Notes: generated from the sequence alone by a model not told the origin. A DNA stretch of 64,000 bases from DATFCK01 sp963728975 (GCA_963728975.1 CAVSMF010000004.1:1-64000), one strand, 5' to 3'; counted from the stretch's first letter, positions 28,084-37,446 are shown. Numbers and translations: made by a program.

Positions 28084-28887
28084 TCAAAACTGAGGTTTAA
28101 ACGCCACCAAATCGCGTCTCGCTTTTTCGAGTACCTTAATTCGCCGTTGCCACGCTCGCCGACCCAGGTAGGCCGCAGGTAACAATTCCTTCGGTAAGAG
28201 TGGATCGGCACTGACTGCATCTTTCCAGGCGATGCGTTCTGCCTCTGCCCAACGTCGCAGAGCTTTGGCATTCGTTTCGCTGTTGCGCTTTACCGTTGGC
28301 TTTTCCGACAGTACCCCGAGATGCCTGCTGTAAAAACTATTGATCCGATCGAAATCCCAGGCTCCGCCAACGATGTCCGCGTTTGATTCGCCAGCGCACG
28401 GTTTCGCCTCGAGCAGGATTAACGATTCCACATCAATCTTTGCTGAGGCCAGCAGCCGAACTTCTTCCGTTAGAGGATGGGGACTAATCCAAACACTGTC
28501 CTGCAGGTAACCGAACCCTCGGTTAGACAAGTATCGCCAGAGACGCACGCGATGAGAATTCGCGGCGAGCGGGACGTCAAACAAAACCAGCCTCCAGCGG
28601 CCATCCCACGGTCGAGACCATTGCGCCTCGGGGTCACGGCCACCCAGAGCCCGGAGACGGCCTTCGGTGGTCAAACGGTAGAGGCGTGTCGCCCGCATCT
28701 CTGCCGCGTTGCGTTCCAAAAAACGTCGCCGTTCCAGCTCGGCCAGTTCACGCAAAAATCCGTTTCGATACGCCCAACTCTCGAAAGATTCCGTCAGATT
28801 ACGAAAAGTCGGCCTGGCCAGCTGATCGGCCGACCAGAGCAACAAGTACAACAACTCCTCTGTTTTCGCTCTCAAGGAAGCCAACAA
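28084..28887 (-). CDS. PaaX-like transcriptional regulator with Cas2-like middle domain
   Basis: 267 residues, the PaaX-family length. An N-terminal winged-helix region (about 1-85) with RLYRLTTEGRLRALGG is followed by WDGRWRLVLFDVPLAANSHRVRLWRYLSNRGFGYLQDSVWISP (about 93-135), the middle domain that in PaaX proteins has a Cas2-like ferredoxin fold. The C-terminal DPLLPKELLPAAYLG matches the family's third domain. PaaX represses phenylacetate catabolism, but no such genes are here. The start is TTG. A 34-bp palindrome lies 30-63 bp upstream of the start and another 16 bp beyond the stop, suggesting autoregulation or association with these repeats. Confidence 0.87.
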   Translation of the reverse strand: MLASLRAKTEELLYLLLWSADQLARPTFRNLTESFESWAYRNGFLRELAELERRRFLERNAAEMRATRLYRLTTEGRLRALGGRDPEAQWSRPWDGRWRLVLFDVPLAANSHRVRLWRYLSNRGFGYLQDSVWISPHPLTEEVRLLASAKIDVESLILLEAKPCAGESNADIVGGAWDFDRINSFYSRHLGVLSEKPTVKRNSETNAKALRRWAEAERIAWKDAVSADPLLPKELLPAAYLGRRAWQRRIKVLEKARRDLVAFKPQF

Positions 28888-28916
28888 TGACCCGGAAATC
28901 CGCCTTTGGACAAGTC

Positions 28917-28950
28917 CCGATTCTGTGTCACACCTGTGACATGGAATCGG
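28917..28950. promoter_or_regulatory. Palindrome upstream of the PaaX-like gene (candidate operator)
   Basis: A 34-bp inverted repeat with arms CCGATT/AATCGG and core GTCACA-CC-TGTGAC, ending 30 bp before the TTG start of the regulator. The same sequence, with few changes, lies beyond the gene's 3' end (28035-28068) and elsewhere (27741-27774; 3780, 3934 and 4255 in related 36-bp form). Position suits an operator, copy number suits a dispersed repeat. Confidence 0.55.
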
Positions 28951-28986
28951 TAGAACGTTAATCGACGCTGGTGGAAGGGAACGCTA

Positions 28987-29117
28987 GATTGCGGCGGGAG
29001 GTTTCTGATTGAGTTGGCCGATTGCGGTAGGAGCGTTTTCGATTCGGTTGCCCGGTTGCGTCGGGAGGTTTTCGATTCGGTTGCGATTACGGCGGAGCGT
29101 TTTCGATTCGGTTGGCC
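28987..29117. repeat. 33-bp degenerate tandem repeat before uvrB
   Basis: Four imperfect units with the common phrase GTTTTCGATTCGGTTG and a GATTGCGG(C/T) start. An open frame through it (from 29014) joins uvrB but encodes only repeated residues, so I treat it as non-coding. It completes the cluster of repeats around the PaaX-like gene. Confidence 0.75.
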
Positions 29118-29217
29118 GACCAGGGTTATCCAGCCTGCGGCCACCTTTCCATCCGAGGTTTTATGGATGGAGCTGTCGCTTAGATTTAGCCGCGACGTGG
29201 TGCTACAGTTGTGGGTT

Positions 29218-31425
29218 ATGGCGTTTGAGCTGGAATCGAATTACAAGCCGCGCGGGGACCAGGGACAGGCTATTGCCAAACTGATCAAATCCGTCGAAGC
29301 GGGCAATCGCCATCAAACGCTTCTTGGGGTGACCGGTTCGGGCAAGACTTTCACGGTGGCGAATGTAATTCGGGAAGTGGACCGGCCTACGCTGGTTATC
29401 TCGCATAACAAAACGCTCGCGGCCCAGCTCTACTCGGAGTTCAAACAGTTTTTTCCCCGGAACGCCGTCGAATATTTCGTCAGTTATTTCGATTACTACC
29501 AGCCGGAAGCGTACATCCCGCGGTCCGACACCTACATTGAGAAAGATTCTTCCATTAACGAAGAGATCGAGCGTCTGCGGCTGGCGGCGACCAGCGCCCT
29601 GCTTTCCCGGCGGGATACGATCGTGGTGGCAAGTGTGTCGTGCATTTACGGCGTCACTTCACCGGAGGATTACGAGCGGATGTTGTTAACCGTAAAACGC
29701 GGCCAGCAGATCAGCCGGGAAGCGGTGCTGGGCCGGTTGATCGACATGCTCTATGAGCGCAACGACATCAGTTTCTCGCGGGGACGATTTCGGGTTCGAG
29801 GCGATGTGGTTGAAGTTTATCCAGCAACGGCGGACGAAGAAGCAATTCGGATCGAGTTTTTCGGCGATGAAGTGGACGCGATTTCGCGATTCGATCCTCT
29901 GACCGGACATGCCCACGACAATTTGGGGGTGATCACATTTTTTCCGGCCAAGCAATTTGTTACTCCAGCGGACAAACTGAACCGTGCCCTCAGTTCTATC
30001 CGGAACGAGCTCGAGCACCGCATTGTGGAATTGGAAGGGAATGGAAAACTGCTCGAGGCCCAGCGCTTGCGGATGCGAACAGAATACGACCTGGAAATGC
30101 TCCAGGAGATGGGATTCTGCAATGGGATTGAAAATTATTCACGGCACTTGTCCGGACGAGCCCCGGGATCGCGGCCCTATACGCTGCTTGATTTTTTTCC
30201 GAAAGATTTCCTGCTGGTGGTGGACGAATCGCACGCCACCATTCCGCAAATCGGCGGAATGTATGAGGGAGATCGGTCTCGAAAAACGGTCCTGGTCGAT
30301 TACGGCTTTCGATTGCCGAGCGCGCTGGACAACCGGCCGTTGAATTTTGGCGAGTTTATGGGGATGACGAACCAGATCATTTACGTGAGCGCGACGCCGG
30401 CGGAATTCGAGATTCAAAATAGTGTGGTGGGAAACAAGGGGTACGTGCCCCACAAACGGGCCCGGATTGGGGAGAATGAGGTGGTCCCGTTCGTGTTGCC
30501 GGGAAATCAACGCCCAACATCCAATCCGGAGGCTCCCATTTCGCGGACAGACCAGCCGCTGGAAAAGTTCGATGCCCACACCCCGGGCGCGCCGTTAGTG
30601 ATCGAGCAAATCATTCGGCCGACCGGGCTGCTCGACCCCAGAATCACGTTAAAACCGCTGACGCATCAGATCGACGATACGATTGAGCTCTGCCGGCAAC
30701 GGGTAGACAAAAATGAGCGGGTTCTGGTCACGACCTTGACCAAACGCACGGCGGAAGATCTGGCGGATTATTTGCGCGACGTCGGGTTAAAGGTGCGTTA
30801 TTTGCACAGCGACATCGACACCATCGAGCGGGTGGAGATCCTTCGGGGTTTGCGGGCGGCTGAATTCGATATCCTGGTTGGGATCAATCTCCTCCGGGAA
30901 GGCCTGGATTTGCCCGAGGTTTCGTTAGTCTGCATTCTCGACGCCGACAAGGAGGGGTTCTTGCGCAGCCAGACTTCCCTGATCCAGACCGCTGGACGCG
31001 CCGCCCGCCACATCAATGGAGAGGTCGTCCTGTTCGCCGATCAGGTGACCCAGAGCATGGAAGCGTTAATCTCGATCTCGGAATATCGCCGCGCAAAACA
31101 GATGGAGTATAACGAGAAGCACGGGATCACGCCCCAAACCGTCCGCCGGGCGGTGCAGGAAAGTCTGCATACGATTCTGCGGGGGCGGGAAGTTGAATCA
31201 TCGGTGATCCGGGAATCGGGAGGCGATTTCAATCTGACCGAGCTGCTTCGGGAATTGGAGGAGGAGATGGAGCAGGCCTCGGCTAATCTCGAGTTCGAAC
31301 GGGCCGCGCTGCTGCGCGACCAAATTATGGAAGTGAAAACCGGAACAGGCATCTCCAAGATCGAACCGAAACGACGGCCGGTTAAGTACGGGCGCGGGGC
31401 GGGTCGAAGGCGTTCGCGGGTCTAG
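29218..31425 (+). CDS. uvrB: Excinuclease ABC subunit B
   Basis: 735 residues from ATG 29218, giving the standard start MAFELESNYKPRGDQ. Walker A (GVTGSGKTF), the beta-hairpin region (YFVSYFDYYQPEAYIPRSDTYI), DESH-type Walker B (VVDESHATIPQIGGMY), helicase motifs (LLREGLDLPEVSLV, QTAGRAARH) and the C-terminal UVR motif are present. UvrB verifies damage and recruits UvrC in nucleotide excision repair. About 50 extra residues (VVGNKGYVPHKRARIGENEV onward to about HTPGAPL) are inserted between YVSATPAEFEIQ and the VIEQIIRPTG motif. The in-frame extension upstream to 29014 translates tandem repeats and is excluded. Confidence 0.96.
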   Translation: MAFELESNYKPRGDQGQAIAKLIKSVEAGNRHQTLLGVTGSGKTFTVANVIREVDRPTLVISHNKTLAAQLYSEFKQFFPRNAVEYFVSYFDYYQPEAYIPRSDTYIEKDSSINEEIERLRLAATSALLSRRDTIVVASVSCIYGVTSPEDYERMLLTVKRGQQISREAVLGRLIDMLYERNDISFSRGRFRVRGDVVEVYPATADEEAIRIEFFGDEVDAISRFDPLTGHAHDNLGVITFFPAKQFVTPADKLNRALSSIRNELEHRIVELEGNGKLLEAQRLRMRTEYDLEMLQEMGFCNGIENYSRHLSGRAPGSRPYTLLDFFPKDFLLVVDESHATIPQIGGMYEGDRSRKTVLVDYGFRLPSALDNRPLNFGEFMGMTNQIIYVSATPAEFEIQNSVVGNKGYVPHKRARIGENEVVPFVLPGNQRPTSNPEAPISRTDQPLEKFDAHTPGAPLVIEQIIRPTGLLDPRITLKPLTHQIDDTIELCRQRVDKNERVLVTTLTKRTAEDLADYLRDVGLKVRYLHSDIDTIERVEILRGLRAAEFDILVGINLLREGLDLPEVSLVCILDADKEGFLRSQTSLIQTAGRAARHINGEVVLFADQVTQSMEALISISEYRRAKQMEYNEKHGITPQTVRRAVQESLHTILRGREVESSVIRESGGDFNLTELLRELEEEMEQASANLEFERAALLRDQIMEVKTGTGISKIEPKRRPVKYGRGAGRRRSRV

Positions 31426-31489
31426 CTCGAAAACAGCGGGGCTTTATAAAACAGGCGCCTGGCCCAAGCGCCTCCACAGCCCTGCTCGC

Positions 31490-32428
31490 ATGGGATTAGC
31501 TGTCTTGAACCGCGTGCGTGCGCTTGGCCCGATCCTGCTGCTGATTGTTTTGAGCGCCCGGGCCATGGCCGAGGACGTCTTACTGCCAAGCGCCGGTTTG
31601 AGCGGGCTTCCGGAGGTGGAATTTTCCCAGCTGAGCCAGCGCGATCCCAGCCCGTTGGGCGAGAAAGCTCTGGCCATCCATCCCGGGCAATGGAAGCACG
31701 CCGAAACCGAACATTTCATCTACCATTTTGTGCACAGCTACGTGGCCACACCGGTTTCGGTTGAAGCGGAATTCCATTACCGGGTGGTGGCCAAGGAACT
31801 GGAGCGGGATGAGCCAACCGGCGACGTCAAATCGCACATTTACATTTTCGAAAAGCCCGAGGATTGGCGGCAGTTTCAGCTCTTTGGTCAACTGGAGCCG
31901 TGGACGGGCGGGATCCATTCCATGGGAAGCCTTTTCATTCAGCGCAATCCCAAAAATCGGTTCTCCGGGAACACTCTTGGCCATGAAATTGTGCACCTTG
32001 TCGTCCACCGATTTTATCCGGAAGGTGTCCCGTGCTGGTTGAACGAAGGGTTGGCCCAGTATATTTCGAAACCAGCGTATGCCAGTTACCAGCGGGCGCG
32101 CGGTTACATTGCCAAGCCCCGTTCCGAAAGCATCGCTCCGGACGATCTGATCCCGCTTGCCACCCTTGTTATCCTGACACATCCCCCTTCAGAAAAAGTC
32201 GGGACCTTCTACGACGAATCGGAAAAGCTGGTGCGATTTCTGGCCAGCACGGACAAGCGGAGTTTCCTCGCATTTTTCGACGCGCTTGGTCACCACGAAC
32301 CATTCCAGATTGCGCTGTCGCGATTCTATGCCGGAAAATTTCCGAACATCGCGACCTTGGAAGAACAGTTCCGCGAATATGCGGCCAAAGATCTCGGCTC
32401 CACCCTCCAACAAGTGAAGGCCGATTAA
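31490..32428 (+). CDS. Secreted gluzincin-type metallopeptidase-like protein
   Basis: 312 residues with an N-terminal signal peptide (about residues 11-27, ending ARAMA). The zinc motif HEIVH (His165, Glu166, His169) is followed 17 residues later by Glu186 in CWLNEGLAQY, the pattern of gluzincin peptidases (peptidase MA-like/DUF1570 group). It probably acts in the periplasm or outside the cell; substrates are unknown. It follows uvrB by 64 bp on the same strand with no obvious functional link. Confidence 0.82.
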   Translation: MGLAVLNRVRALGPILLLIVLSARAMAEDVLLPSAGLSGLPEVEFSQLSQRDPSPLGEKALAIHPGQWKHAETEHFIYHFVHSYVATPVSVEAEFHYRVVAKELERDEPTGDVKSHIYIFEKPEDWRQFQLFGQLEPWTGGIHSMGSLFIQRNPKNRFSGNTLGHEIVHLVVHRFYPEGVPCWLNEGLAQYISKPAYASYQRARGYIAKPRSESIAPDDLIPLATLVILTHPPSEKVGTFYDESEKLVRFLASTDKRSFLAFFDALGHHEPFQIALSRFYAGKFPNIATLEEQFREYAAKDLGSTLQQVKAD

Positions 32429-32601
32429 TCGAGGCCCGCCCCATCCTGGACGGTCCGCCAAACACGCGAAAAAAAGACGAAGAAATAGGAAAGATACGGG
32501 CCTTTCGCCAAGGTCACAGTTTGACGGGAGCTACTCGTTCTTCCTTTTGGCGTTATTTCGCGTATTTGGCGGACCCAATTCCTCCCCGTTTCTCCCGGCT
32601 T

Positions 32602-33000
32602 CTAACCGAGAACCGCCCGCCAAACAGCCATCCACTTCTCTTCCGCGCGGACAAACACGAAAATGTCACCGCCACGCTCGCGATGATTCTTTTGGTCGAG
32701 CGAATAAGCGATTTCCCAATTGTAGCTGGCAACGGCCGCATCGATCAGAACGTGAATTTCAGGTTCGGTTTGCTGATAAGCCGATACCCGCGCCTGTTGG
32801 ATAAAATCGACATAACTCTGGACGCACGCCTCGCGTCCGCTGGCCACAGTCTTCAATTTTGCATCTTTGATCACCATTTCGGGATGAAAACAGGATGAGA
32901 GCGCGAGCCGGATTGCGCTGACATTACGGCTCAACCACGCGCCATTGATGGTTTCCAATGCGATGCGAATTTCTTCTTTTATCAGATCAGGTTCTGCCAC
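32602..33000 (-). CDS. SnoaL-like/NTF2-fold protein
   Basis: 132 residues from a GTG start at 33000 (MAEPDLIKEEIRIALETINGAWLSRN). The pattern of an N-terminal helix with a polar W, then CFHPEMVIKDA, a central sheet and a C-terminal FVFVRAEEKWMAVWRAV, resembles the SnoaL/DUF4440-type NTF2 fold, a small cone-shaped domain used by enzymes and binding proteins. No catalytic residue can be assigned. An open frame continues upstream to 33438 but lies antisense to holA, so it is not used. It diverges from holA with a 40-bp gap. Confidence 0.7.
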   Translation of the reverse strand: MAEPDLIKEEIRIALETINGAWLSRNVSAIRLALSSCFHPEMVIKDAKLKTVASGREACVQSYVDFIQQARVSAYQQTEPEIHVLIDAAVASYNWEIAYSLDQKNHRERGGDIFVFVRAEEKWMAVWRAVLG

Positions 33001-33040
33001 TTTTATGTCAGTAACCTTGTATTCGACGGCGCGCAATGCG

Positions 33041-34171
33041 ATGAAATCCACGGTGGCAAAAGCAAAAACCAAACAGGCGGCGGCCAATTTCCACGCCGTG
33101 GTCGGCTCGGATGAGGCCGAAGTGAAACAGACGGCCGCGGCCCTGGCCCAAAAACTTACTCCGGCGGGATCGGGCGACTTTGGGCTGGAGATAATCGATG
33201 GATGCGCGGACAACGCCGACCAGGCTGTGGCTCGGATCGGATCCACCATCGAAGCGCTGCAAACGATGCCGTTTCTTGGCGGCGGCAAGCTGGTCTGGCT
33301 CAAGAATGCAAACTTTCTTGGGGATAGCGTCATTGGCCGCTCGGCCAGTGTTCTTTCGGCGTTGGAGGGGCTGGCGGAAGTTTTGGGCCGTCCCGCCCCG
33401 GAAATTGCATTCCTGATCAGCGCTCCTGAGATCGACAAACGGCGTTCGTTTTACAAAATGCTGAGTAAACAAGCGGACCTGCAGGTTTTTGACCGCCTCG
33501 ACTCGACCCGGAGCGGCTGGGAAGAAGAAGCGGCCGAAATTACGCGGGGCCGCGCTGACGAACATGGTTTGCGATTCGACCGGGAAGCGCTTGATCTGTT
33601 CGTTCTGTTGACCGGCGGCGATAGCCGGCAAATCGAAAACGAGCTTCAAAAAATCGATATTTTCCTGGGGAAGGAGCGCGAGATCAGGACGGAACATGTG
33701 CGTGAACTGGTCCCGCTGTCACGCGCCGGAGTTATTTTCGAGCTGGGGAACGCTCTGGCGGAGCAGGACGTTGGCCGCGCCCTTACCCTGATTCGGCGAT
33801 TACTCGATCAAGGCGAAACCGCGATTGGCATTCTCCTTGTTGCCATTCTTCCAACCATACGGAATCTGCTTTTGGCGAAAGATTTGATGGAGCGCCATCA
33901 CCTGTCGCCGCCTCACGCGCCTTTTCATTTTATTTCGGCGTTGAATCGGCTGCCGGAAGATGCGACCAGACATCTTCCGCGAAAGAAAGACGGCGCGATC
34001 AGCGGCTACGCTTTGGGGATTGCCGCCCAAAACGCCCATCGCTTTGAGTTGGGCAATCTGACGGAAGGAATGGAAGCATGCCTGCAAGCCAATCTTCGGT
34101 TAGTAACCAGCCAGCTCGACCACGAACTGGTGCTGACCGAAGTGATTGTGAAAATCCTTGGCCGCGATTAG
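33041..34171 (+). CDS. holA: DNA polymerase III subunit delta
   Basis: 376 residues from ATG 33041 (MKSTVAKAKTKQ). The family pattern is recognisable: FHAVVGSDEAEV at the start, the LQTMPFLGGGKLVWLKNANF strand region, LISAPEIDKRRSFYKML, LFVLLTGGDSRQIENELQKI, and the long C-terminal helices ending LDHELVLTEVIVKIL. Delta opens the beta sliding clamp as part of the clamp loader. The Walker A motif is absent, as is normal for delta. It diverges from a SnoaL-like gene. Confidence 0.93.
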   Translation: MKSTVAKAKTKQAAANFHAVVGSDEAEVKQTAAALAQKLTPAGSGDFGLEIIDGCADNADQAVARIGSTIEALQTMPFLGGGKLVWLKNANFLGDSVIGRSASVLSALEGLAEVLGRPAPEIAFLISAPEIDKRRSFYKMLSKQADLQVFDRLDSTRSGWEEEAAEITRGRADEHGLRFDREALDLFVLLTGGDSRQIENELQKIDIFLGKEREIRTEHVRELVPLSRAGVIFELGNALAEQDVGRALTLIRRLLDQGETAIGILLVAILPTIRNLLLAKDLMERHHLSPPHAPFHFISALNRLPEDATRHLPRKKDGAISGYALGIAAQNAHRFELGNLTEGMEACLQANLRLVTSQLDHELVLTEVIVKILGRD

Positions 34172-34191
34172 CGGCGGCGCAGCTTTCGCAA

Positions 34192-34647
34192 CTAGGCCGG
34201 GGTGCCGTCTACTTGTTTCCGGGCAATGGGACCAACGTAGGGAATGTCCCACCGAACATTGGTAAATGCTTTCACGGTAGCGACAATCCAGACGATTAGA
34301 AAAGCGATCTGAACCAGCGCGTTCACGATCGCCCAGAAGAAAACCAGAATCCCGCCGATGGCCGGAATGGACCAAAAAACCATGCGAACCACGGCGGAAG
34401 CGACGTTAAACAACAACCAGGCGCCGCCGAAAATGATCGACTGCATGGCGTAAAAGCGGACGAACCCATCCCGTTTTTCCATGATATAAAAAACGACGCC
34501 GCCAATCAGCGGAATACAAGCCAGGGCGGCGGCTACATTGGAAGGCATATCGAGCGAGGATGCATTCACCTCGGGCGCCGGGACCGGGGGCGGCTCGGGT
34601 ATCGAACCGGGGCCCGGTGGCGGGGTGGAGTCAACAGATTCGGCCAT
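34192..34647 (-). CDS. DUF4870-family membrane protein
   Basis: 151 residues. A Pro-rich cytoplasmic start (residues 1-30) is followed by about four hydrophobic segments and FYIMEKRDGFVRFYAMQSIIF, a signature of the DUF4870 family of small membrane proteins of unknown function. It lies 20 bp from the stop of holA, convergently. No partner is evident. Confidence 0.85.
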   Translation of the reverse strand: MAESVDSTPPPGPGSIPEPPPVPAPEVNASSLDMPSNVAAALACIPLIGGVVFYIMEKRDGFVRFYAMQSIIFGGAWLLFNVASAVVRMVFWSIPAIGGILVFFWAIVNALVQIAFLIVWIVATVKAFTNVRWDIPYVGPIARKQVDGTPA

Positions 34648-34870
34648 GCCTGGTTAGTACAGGAGTGCAAAGACAACTTGTCAAGCCAACTCGGATCTCC
34701 CCTCCTTTTCGCTTTCGTAATCGGAAGAAATCACTAGGTTGGCGAGGCAAGCGAATGGAAAGATTCTTTTCGCAGGATTCAAGCATGACCCGGTTTGCGT
34801 TAACAAACGATACGAACTCCTCAACCGATCCCGGCGCCGGCGATTGTCGGGATCGCCCTGGCCCGCAATT

Positions 34871-35977
34871 GTGACGGCGGCAGTTTCTTCCACCGGCGAT
34901 CAATTTTACGACGCAATCGTCGCTCCAGGTTTATTGGATGCGGTGGGCGCGACCATTGCCGAGGTTTTGCCACTGCGGTCGTGTGCGATTATCACGGACA
35001 CCAACATTGGCCTGATTTACGGCGAGCGGGTGGCCGAAAACTTGTTGGCGGCGGGATTTACCAATGCGCTGATCACAATTCCTTCGGGTGAAGAGAACAA
35101 AACCCTGGTCCAAGCGGGCGCGGTTTGCGACGCCATGACCAGTGCGCGGCTGGACCGCCAATCTTTTGTCATCGGGCTGGGCGGCGGCGTTATCGGCGAT
35201 CTCTCCGGATTTGTCGCGGCAATCTTTCAGCGGGGGATACCGCATGTCCAAATTCCCACCACTTTGCTGGCGATGGTGGACAGTTCGATCGGCGGAAAAA
35301 CGGGGGTGAACACGAGCGACGGGAAGAACCTGCTCGGGGCAATCCATCATCCCATGCTCGTTATCGACGATGTGGATGTTTTGAAAACGTTGCCGCAGCG
35401 CGAATTCAACCAGGGATTCGCCGAGATTATCAAGCATGGAATAATTGCCGACTCCGAAATGTTCGCCGGTTTGCAGGAAAATGTGGGGCAACTGTCCGAT
35501 TTACAGGCCGACGAAACCGCACGCTCCGCACTTGCGCCACTTATCCGGCGCAACATCGAAATCAAAGGGAGCATCGTCGAGAAAGACGATCTGGATAGAA
35601 CCGGAGAACGGGCTTTGTTGAACTTCGGCCACACGGTGGGGCACGCGGTCGAGCGGGCGGGCCAGTACCGCCGATTCCTTCACGGGGAAGCAATCAGCCT
35701 GGGAATGGTGGCGGCTTGCACGGTGTCGATGAGGAGGGCCGGCCTGCCCCAGGAGCACCGGGATGCCGTGGTCGATCTCTTGCAACGATTTGGTCTGCCT
35801 ACCCGTTTACCCGCAGACATCCCGACTAACGATCTTATGGATGCGCTCCTTTTCGACAAAAAGTTTGAAGGCGGCGAAATCCGGTTCGTGGTGACGCCGT
35901 CGATCGGCTCGGCTTATCTGACAATGGATGTGACGATGGAAGATATCCGTGAAGCGGTGGAGGAGTTGCGATATTGA
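34871..35977 (+). CDS. aroB: 3-dehydroquinate synthase
   Basis: 368 residues from a GTG start at 34871; the longer open frame to 34739 looks non-homologous. SGEENKTL, VIGLGGGVIGDLSGF (NAD-binding region), QIPTTLLAMVDSSIGGKTGVN, KHGIIAD, and the zinc/active-site histidines in FGHTVGHAVE and FLHGEAISLG mark AroB. It converts DAHP to 3-dehydroquinate in the shikimate pathway. No other aro genes are near. Confidence 0.95.
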   Translation: MTAAVSSTGDQFYDAIVAPGLLDAVGATIAEVLPLRSCAIITDTNIGLIYGERVAENLLAAGFTNALITIPSGEENKTLVQAGAVCDAMTSARLDRQSFVIGLGGGVIGDLSGFVAAIFQRGIPHVQIPTTLLAMVDSSIGGKTGVNTSDGKNLLGAIHHPMLVIDDVDVLKTLPQREFNQGFAEIIKHGIIADSEMFAGLQENVGQLSDLQADETARSALAPLIRRNIEIKGSIVEKDDLDRTGERALLNFGHTVGHAVERAGQYRRFLHGEAISLGMVAACTVSMRRAGLPQEHRDAVVDLLQRFGLPTRLPADIPTNDLMDALLFDKKFEGGEIRFVVTPSIGSAYLTMDVTMEDIREAVEELRY

Positions 35978-36082
35978 GGGGCATTCCTGGCTGCCGCCCG
36001 GGAGCACAGGACAATCCCTTACTTTGGGTCCTCTTCGTTTCGGAAAGGGAGAGGAGCTCAGCGGTCAAGGGCTCGACCAGAA

Positions 36083-36105
36083 CGGCGGTCACAGACCGCC
36101 GCTAC
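36083..36105. repeat. REP hairpin before a convergent gene end
   Basis: Arms CGGCGGTC/GACCGCCG with ACA loop, then CTAC. It lies between the convergent aroB and amidase genes. Confidence 0.7.
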
Positions 36106-36115
36106 AGGAAACGAA

Positions 36116-37405
36116 TCATTTCCGCGCATTTCGATAGTAATCCGCGACTCCGTCGGCCACGCTCTCGGCGTATTCGCGAAAGATGCTTTTTCGCTGCACC
36201 CCATTGATCAGGCGGGTGCCTTCGTAGTCGCCGGCCTGGATGCGCTGATATCCTTCCCGGCTGTTCATGACATACGGTTCGCAGTAAATCACCGGGCAGC
36301 GGTAAATACGAGTGGCGAGGAGGTTGCGAGCGTAGACATAGCCGGTTTCGCCGACTTTAGTGACAGCATTGGCGGTCGGATATTGATAGGGCGGCAAGCC
36401 CGTTTCCTTGGCCATGACTCCGGCAACGGTATCGGCCAGCGGCAATTCTTCATCGTAGGTCCGGCTCAAAAGCCGCCGAACCATTTCAAAGCGCTCGTCG
36501 TCAAGTTCCAACTCACTTTGGAGGTAGGAGCCATTGACCAGAAGATGGAGATGGTTGCTATCGGTCAAAAGCGGATTGGCCGGGTCGCCCCACCCTTCGG
36601 CATTAAAATGCAAACAGAGCACCAGATCGGGATGTAATTTCGTGTTCACCAGCAAAGCCCGGCGCCGGATCTCACTGTAACGATAAAAAAGAATTTCGCT
36701 CTGCCAGCGTACGGTTTGGTCTTTCTCGGGATCGTTAGGCCCGAGAGGCTCCGGCCGCGGATCCGGGATGCCATTTTTTATCAGGATCTTTCTGGCTAAA
36801 TCCAAAAAATCGTCCGGGCGCTTGACCGTCACCGGTTCGGCGCTGTTCCGCACAAAAACCACTTTGGCGCCGCGTTCCCGCAACTTGGGCGCGAGAAGGC
36901 GTGCCACCCGCAGGACCAAATCCCCTTCCTGGACGGGCGGGCTGTCGCCGACTTGAAACCAGCGCTCCTCCATTTTCGCCCATTTGCCCCCGAGGTGTCC
37001 CGGGTCGAGAGCGATGCGCAGCCCGGCGAGCGGTTTCCCCGGCCTGGCCGGCGGCAGTTCTTTGGCCGGATGCCAGAGCCTTGGAACGGGCGCCAATGAT
37101 TCCGTATCGGCAGCGAAGCGCAGGTTAAAGAACGTTTGGGCCTGGCGATTGGTCAGAATGCGGGCCGACTTCTCCCCAATAGCGATCATGTCCGCGGGCA
37201 GGCCGTGGGTGCAATAGACGTCCCGAATCAGGTGTGTGAAATCCTCCCGGCTAATTGTTTCCTGATATTTCTGAAGCACTTTCCAGCGGGGATGGCTTCC
37301 CAGGGGCGTCAGATTATCGGCTCCTCCGGCGATCGGACTGAAGCTCAAACAAAGAACCAGAACGAGACAGCAGTGGTAAACGCGTGTGTGCCGAAAAAGA
37401 AACAT
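36116..37405 (-). CDS. N-acetylmuramoyl-L-alanine amidase-like protein
   Basis: About 429 residues from ATG 37405, giving a signal peptide (MFLFRHTRVYHCCLVLVLCL). The amidase_3-type zinc residues are visible in RIALDPGHLGGKWA, VQEGDLVLRVARLL, LVLCLHFNAEGWG and VIYCEPYVMNS. The segment before the catalytic fold (about 30-150) contains a helical region with HLIRDVYCTHGLPADMI. It is a periplasmic wall hydrolase distinct from the amidase at 21716. The longer start at 37444 would leave only two bases to the divergent ymdB, so the shorter form fits better with a promoter between them. Confidence 0.85.
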   Translation of the reverse strand: MFLFRHTRVYHCCLVLVLCLSFSPIAGGADNLTPLGSHPRWKVLQKYQETISREDFTHLIRDVYCTHGLPADMIAIGEKSARILTNRQAQTFFNLRFAADTESLAPVPRLWHPAKELPPARPGKPLAGLRIALDPGHLGGKWAKMEERWFQVGDSPPVQEGDLVLRVARLLAPKLRERGAKVVFVRNSAEPVTVKRPDDFLDLARKILIKNGIPDPRPEPLGPNDPEKDQTVRWQSEILFYRYSEIRRRALLVNTKLHPDLVLCLHFNAEGWGDPANPLLTDSNHLHLLVNGSYLQSELELDDERFEMVRRLLSRTYDEELPLADTVAGVMAKETGLPPYQYPTANAVTKVGETGYVYARNLLATRIYRCPVIYCEPYVMNSREGYQRIQAGDYEGTRLINGVQRKSIFREYAESVADGVADYYRNARK

Positions 37406-37446
37406 CCCGGTTTGGACTTCGCTTCCTTTAATACGATGATCCAAGA

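Noticed and set aside
29014..29217. N-terminal extension of UvrB
   Set aside because: It translates the 33-bp tandem repeat and has no counterpart in UvrB; the standard UvrB start is at 29218.
33001..33438. Upstream extension of the SnoaL-like frame
   Set aside because: It is antisense to the well-supported holA coding sequence; homology to the NTF2-type fold starts after 33000.
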